A DNA stretch of 64,000 nucleotides from NCBI GenBank assembly GCA_963693365.1, contig CAVNZM010000013.1, positions 124,001 to 188,000 on the forward strand, read 5' to 3'. How positions within the stretch are numbered: position 1 is the stretch's first letter; the number at the start of each line of letters is the position of its first letter. This document shows, one piece after another, positions 60,576 through 64,000 of this stretch. Both the position numbers and the translations under genes were made by a program. Source of the DNA: Amoebidium appalachense (lineage: Eukaryota; Ichthyosporea). The notes beneath the pieces were generated by a model that saw nothing but the letters and a program-made list of their open reading frames with translations, ran no database searches and had not been told where the DNA came from.

Positions 60576-60858
60576 CGGAGCAGAGTGAGATTGTGATGTT
60601 TGGAAGTGTGGGTACTCACGTAATCCCCCCCCCCCCCCCCCCCCCCCCCTCCCCCCCCCCCCCCCCCCCCCCCGTCCCTCGGGGGGCCTATGGGTAATTT
60701 GAAGACTATGTCATTTTGGGAGATAAGCGGTGTGTGTGTGTGGGTGGGGGGGGGGGGGGGGGGGGGGTCCCCTCGAACTTCTATGGCTGACTAGCCCGTT
60801 TTGTTCCCCACAGAGCATGCATGCGCTTAGGATCGAGACGGGGGTGCCCAGCCAATGA
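57217..60858 (+). CDS. BOLA3: BolA-like protein 3, mitochondrial
   Basis: Exons 57217-57297, 58340-58445, 59149-59199, 59925-59983 and 60814-60858 sum to 342 nt (113 residues plus stop) with matching phases 0,1,1,0. The first exon ([20 protein letters not shown]) is a typical mitochondrial presequence. The BolA domain has [55 protein letters not shown] and [13 protein letters not shown]. The Cys in GGCG and the His in MHALRI are the expected Fe-S ligands for pairing with the glutaredoxin GLRX5 and NFU1 in delivery of [4Fe-4S] clusters to lipoyl synthase and respiratory enzymes. The last intron starts GCATGT rather than GT. Introns are filled with C, A, T, G and CA tracts. Confidence 0.9.
57395..58100. 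repeat. G and T-then-G tracts in BOLA3 intron 1
   Basis: G tracts near 57410-57434, 57714-57735 and 58048-58072, GGT/GT repeats at 57666-57710, and T-then-G at 57892-57930. Confidence 0.85.
58450..58980. repeat. T/G and GGT tracts in BOLA3 intron 2
   Basis: Repeated T-then-G tracts (58448-58490, 58722-58765) with GGT triplets, many G runs, and a ~40-bp duplication containing TGTGGACAGAAAA (58878 and 58918). Confidence 0.85.
59205..59370. repeat. C(n)-(CA)n-A(n), then (CA)n
   Basis: Directly after the exon 3 donor: about 28 C, 9 CA units and about 22 A, then a CG-rich stretch and about 30 CA units. Confidence 0.9.
59690..60780. repeat. Simple-repeat chain in BOLA3 introns 3 and 4
   Basis: T-then-G (59690-59712), GT then about 36 G (59770-59824), C-then-A after the exon 4 donor (59995-60060), GA-rich sequence, C tracts, CTTT repeats, T-GT-G (60425-60495), (GT)n (60510-60566), C tracts (60627-60673) and G (60746-60767). 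Confidence 0.85.
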
Positions 60859-61395
60859 GCACAAGCCATGGGGTTTCGTCCTTAGCAACCAATCAACTTC
60901 GGGGCCGGTTGCGGTAGGGAGGGTGTGTGTGTTGGGGGGGGGGGGGGGGGGAGGGGGGGGGGGGGATTCTTTTCTGGCTGTTTTTTTTTTTTTTTTTTTT
61001 TTTTTGGGAAGGGGGAGGGGGGGGGGGGGGGGGTGGGGGGCAACTGTTGGATAGTATGTATTCTATTCACGGTGCTTATATTCTTGCCGTTTTCTGATGG
61101 TGTTAAAACGGTTGCCTTTTTTTGGTGTTATTGGAGGACTGACCGGTAGTAGTATGTAATTGCCCAAATATAGTGGATTCGAGTAGTCTATTAGGGCATT
61201 CTCCACGAACGGATTGTGCTGCATTTACTGGAAGGTGTGGTGTAGATTATAATAGGTTATGCATAATGGTGTGAATGACCGGATTGGATGTGTAAGTAGA
61301 AATGTTATGTTCACGAGGTACGGGATGGACTGGAATGGGGTCGATTTCTGGACAACACAACACGTTCACAACCATTTTTTCCCACTTTTTTCAAT

Positions 61396-61428
<33 letters not shown>

Positions 61429-62300
61429 CCTTTCTTTTTTCCCTGTCTTACTCCCTGTTCCCGTCCGTTCTCCCCCCTGTAGCACTCTCTCCTTGAAAAC
61501 CCCCACGTACACTTTCACAATCTCTATCCATTTTCTAAAAGTCCTAGGCTTCGAATCTGTCTCGAGCTCGCAGCTACATCTGTTCTATACATAAAATTCT
61601 TCGCCTGTGCCTGTTCCTGTGTGTGTTGTGTTTGTGTGATTGGCGAAGCCTGCCGGCCAGGCCGGTGAGGCAAAAAAAAAAACATCCCACACTTCCCATG
61701 GACGAGAAATTGTTTTTTTCCTGCATGTGCATCGCCTTTTTACTGTAATGGGATCATATGTGCGCAGTTAAAACCTAAAAATAAAATTCAATTAAGAACT
61801 AAATACATGTTGAGCACACATGTCTGTGTATACGTATACCCATGGTGCTGTGCAGCACACACCTTAGTGTGTGTGTGTGTGTGTATCCACGTACACACCG
61901 TGACGCCGTACGTACGCGGGAGTTACAATTGTAACACATGTGTGTTCGCCCTAGGCCCCACATGTAGCCTTTCCCTCACACGTACATGACATATACACCA
62001 CATGTGTACATGTCCCCTCACCCACCCTGGTACAGGCACGTGTGTGACTCACACCCGGGCCTACACACACACACACACCTTCACACACACACACACACAT
62101 AACTCACAATCCATGGACACACGTTCCTGCTCGTTGGTGGTATCGTTACAATAGGCCTACTGGTGCAACCGTAAGTCAGTGTGACTTGAAGTGATCTTGT
62201 ATGCGACGGTGACCGGCACGTGTGCATGTGCACGTGTGTGTATCGGATGTCCTCTGGAAGTACCGTGGCTCACTCTCTTTTAAGATAACAGGCAAATACG
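60859..62300. other. Region downstream of BOLA3, no gene seen
   Basis: G and T-then-G tracts to 61035, then unique DNA, an A/T-run at 61398-61426 and CA/GT-rich sequence with several GTGTAC-type palindromes at 61800-62100. No coding signal was found. Confidence 0.5.
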
Positions 62301-62869
62301 GTTCAGAGCCTAAAATGTTAAGGTTTCTCGGCCGCAGGGTTCACTGAATAAGTTATCCGATCCCCCCCCCTCCCCACCCTCCCCTCCCCCGCGCGTCCTG
62401 TGGGTCCTTTTTCTGGGCTGCGGTGTTTTTTTTTTTCTTTGTTTTTTTTTTTTGTGGTGCTGGTGGGTGGGTGGGGGGGGGGGGGGGGGGGAGGGGGGGG
62501 GGGGGTACACATGTGCACCGTTCAGATACAAAAGATGAAGGAAAAACAAGAAAAAGAATTACTGAAAGGAAGAAAATGGTCCGACTCGCGCCGCTTCCCA
62601 TGTTTCGCATGCCGAATTCTTAGGAGTCACGCGAATGTGACGCCATTGCAAAACAAGCGATTTGATTGGTTGGGACTGGTACCGGCTAAGCTAATCATTT
62701 TGCAAATCAGGTGAGCTAGCCCAGGGATGATTATACCGACTAAGGTCCGACTTGACTGCCAGTCGTCAGACGTCGTAGGATCACTGAAATTGCAAAGTCG
62801 TGTAGTAGTAGTCGAGTCGCCGAAGGTGCCACCTACGACTAAAGGCCCCACGACTTTTTTTTTTTTTTT

Positions 62870-62900
<31 letters not shown>

Positions 62901-63773
62901 TGCGCCAATGAAATCCTGATTAATACTATTTGCCGTGTTAATATTTGTCTTGCCGTTGGCCACATATGCATCGATACTATGAGTCCATACTACAGGGGTC
63001 ACTCACGTTTAAGTAAAAGGTAAATACGGGTTAGGGTTTTAAAAACTTAAGGTTTCTCGGCCGCAGGGTTCATTATCTTATCTCTTCCCCCCCCCCCCAG
63101 GTCCTGTAGGTCCTGTGGGTCCTTTTTCTGGTCTGTAGGAGTTTCTTTTCTTTTTTTTTCTTTTTTTCTTTTCTTTTCTTTTTTTTTTTTTTTGGGGGGG
63201 GGGGGGGGGGGAGGAGGGGGGGGGGAGGAGGAGGAAGGGGGGGCCAACACACACACACCGTGCACTGTGGGCAGTCTGTGGCACGGAGACACACATATAC
63301 ACAATGTGATACACACCGCACACACACACACACACACACCACACAGTCACACAGACACACCCAGTGACGAACGAACACAAAATCCAAATGCACACACAGA
63401 CATGTGCACACATTTTCGCACAGCACTCCCCCTCCCTCCTCCCCCCTTTCTCCCCCCTTTCTCCCCTCACCTCCCCGAATTTTTTAGGGGAAAAAAAAAA
63501 AAAAAAGACTCGTGCAGCCCAGAAAAAGGATCCACATGACAGGGGAGGAAGGGACCCAGGAAGAGGGGGGGGGGGGAGCACGCTCACATTGTGCACCGTA
63601 AGACGGAGACACACACACACACACACACACACACACATTGTGGTGCACACACGTGCGCACACTTGGCACACCACACACACATAAATACACCCAGTGACAA
63701 ACGACCACAAAATCCAAATGTACACAGTGTCACAGGCATATGCACACATTTTCGTAGAGGCCCCCTCCCCCCC

Positions 63774-63805
<32 letters not shown>

Positions 63806-63853
63806 AAAAAAAAAAAAAGGCGGCCCGTAGCCCAGAAAAAGGACCCACAGGCA

Positions 63854-63893
<40 letters not shown>

Positions 63894-63919
63894 GTGCTCA
63901 CCGTGCACCGTGACACGGA

Positions 63920-63979
<60 letters not shown>

Positions 63980-64000
63980 CGCGCGCGCGCGCACACACAC
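62301..64000. repeat. Array of related repeat units (~315-330 bp) with inverted edges
   Basis: Shared motifs recur: TTCTCGGCCGCAGGGTTCA at about 62326 and 63054; TGGGTCCTTTTTCTGG at 62400 and 63117; its reverse complement near 63517 and 63831; CCAGTGAC with ACAAAATCCAAATG at 63360 and 63691; CACGGAGACAC at about 63283, 63604 and 63915. Units also carry T-then-G or C-then-A tracts and CA arrays. The array continues past the window end. Confidence 0.7.

Noticed and set aside
63020-63050. GGGTTAGGGTTTTAAAA as telomere-like sequence
   Set aside because: A single imperfect copy within a dispersed repeat; there is no array.

Overview
The window is nuclear DNA from a eukaryote, probably a unicellular one (protist or alga); I cannot fix the lineage. 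Genes are split by spliceosomal introns, three of which appear to use GC instead of GT donors. Introns and intergenic DNA are saturated with very long G/C homopolymers and CA/GT, CT/GA and CCA/GGT microsatellites, so most long open frames here are translated simple repeats and are left out.

Layout. (1) 1-3464: repeats, no gene seen. (2) 3465-11353, minus: a six-exon gene for a ~1,540-residue protein joining a DUF6729-like zinc-binding region, a DDE/RNase-H transposase-like core, an inserted DEDDy 3'-5' exonuclease and a C-terminal Cys knuckle. (3) 11354-17997: unique DNA, then GT/G repeats. (4) 17998-21405, minus: a two-exon CD36/LIMP-2-family membrane protein with a TATA/CCAAT promoter. (5) 23739-37693, minus, and 38312-48429, plus: two divergent, inverted paralogous loci of a gene family I do not recognise. 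The plus copy reads open over eight or nine phase-compatible exons: an ATG exon, two ~180-residue modules (A and B), short Pro/Ser/Thr-rich linker exons, a leucine-zipper coiled coil and a Cid1/TUTase-type nucleotidyltransferase. The minus copy has the same parts but carries stops and frameshifts, and has amplified a 90-nt linker exon into an alternating tandem array. (6) 51327-52943, minus: a single-exon amino-acid permease. (7) 57217-60858, plus: a five-exon mitochondrial BOLA3-like gene. (8) 60859-64000: repeats and a ~320-bp tandem array running off the end.

The strongest candidate for something undescribed is the modular nucleotidyltransferase family at 23.7-48.4 kb. Its exon phases match across introns and between the two loci, which is hard to explain by chance. 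The permease, the CD36-like protein and BOLA3 are ordinary housekeeping or transport genes with no evident functional link to it. Several frameshifts in otherwise conserved genes fall in G/C homopolymers and probably reflect assembly errors; those in the minus-strand nucleotidyltransferase copy mostly do not and look like real decay.
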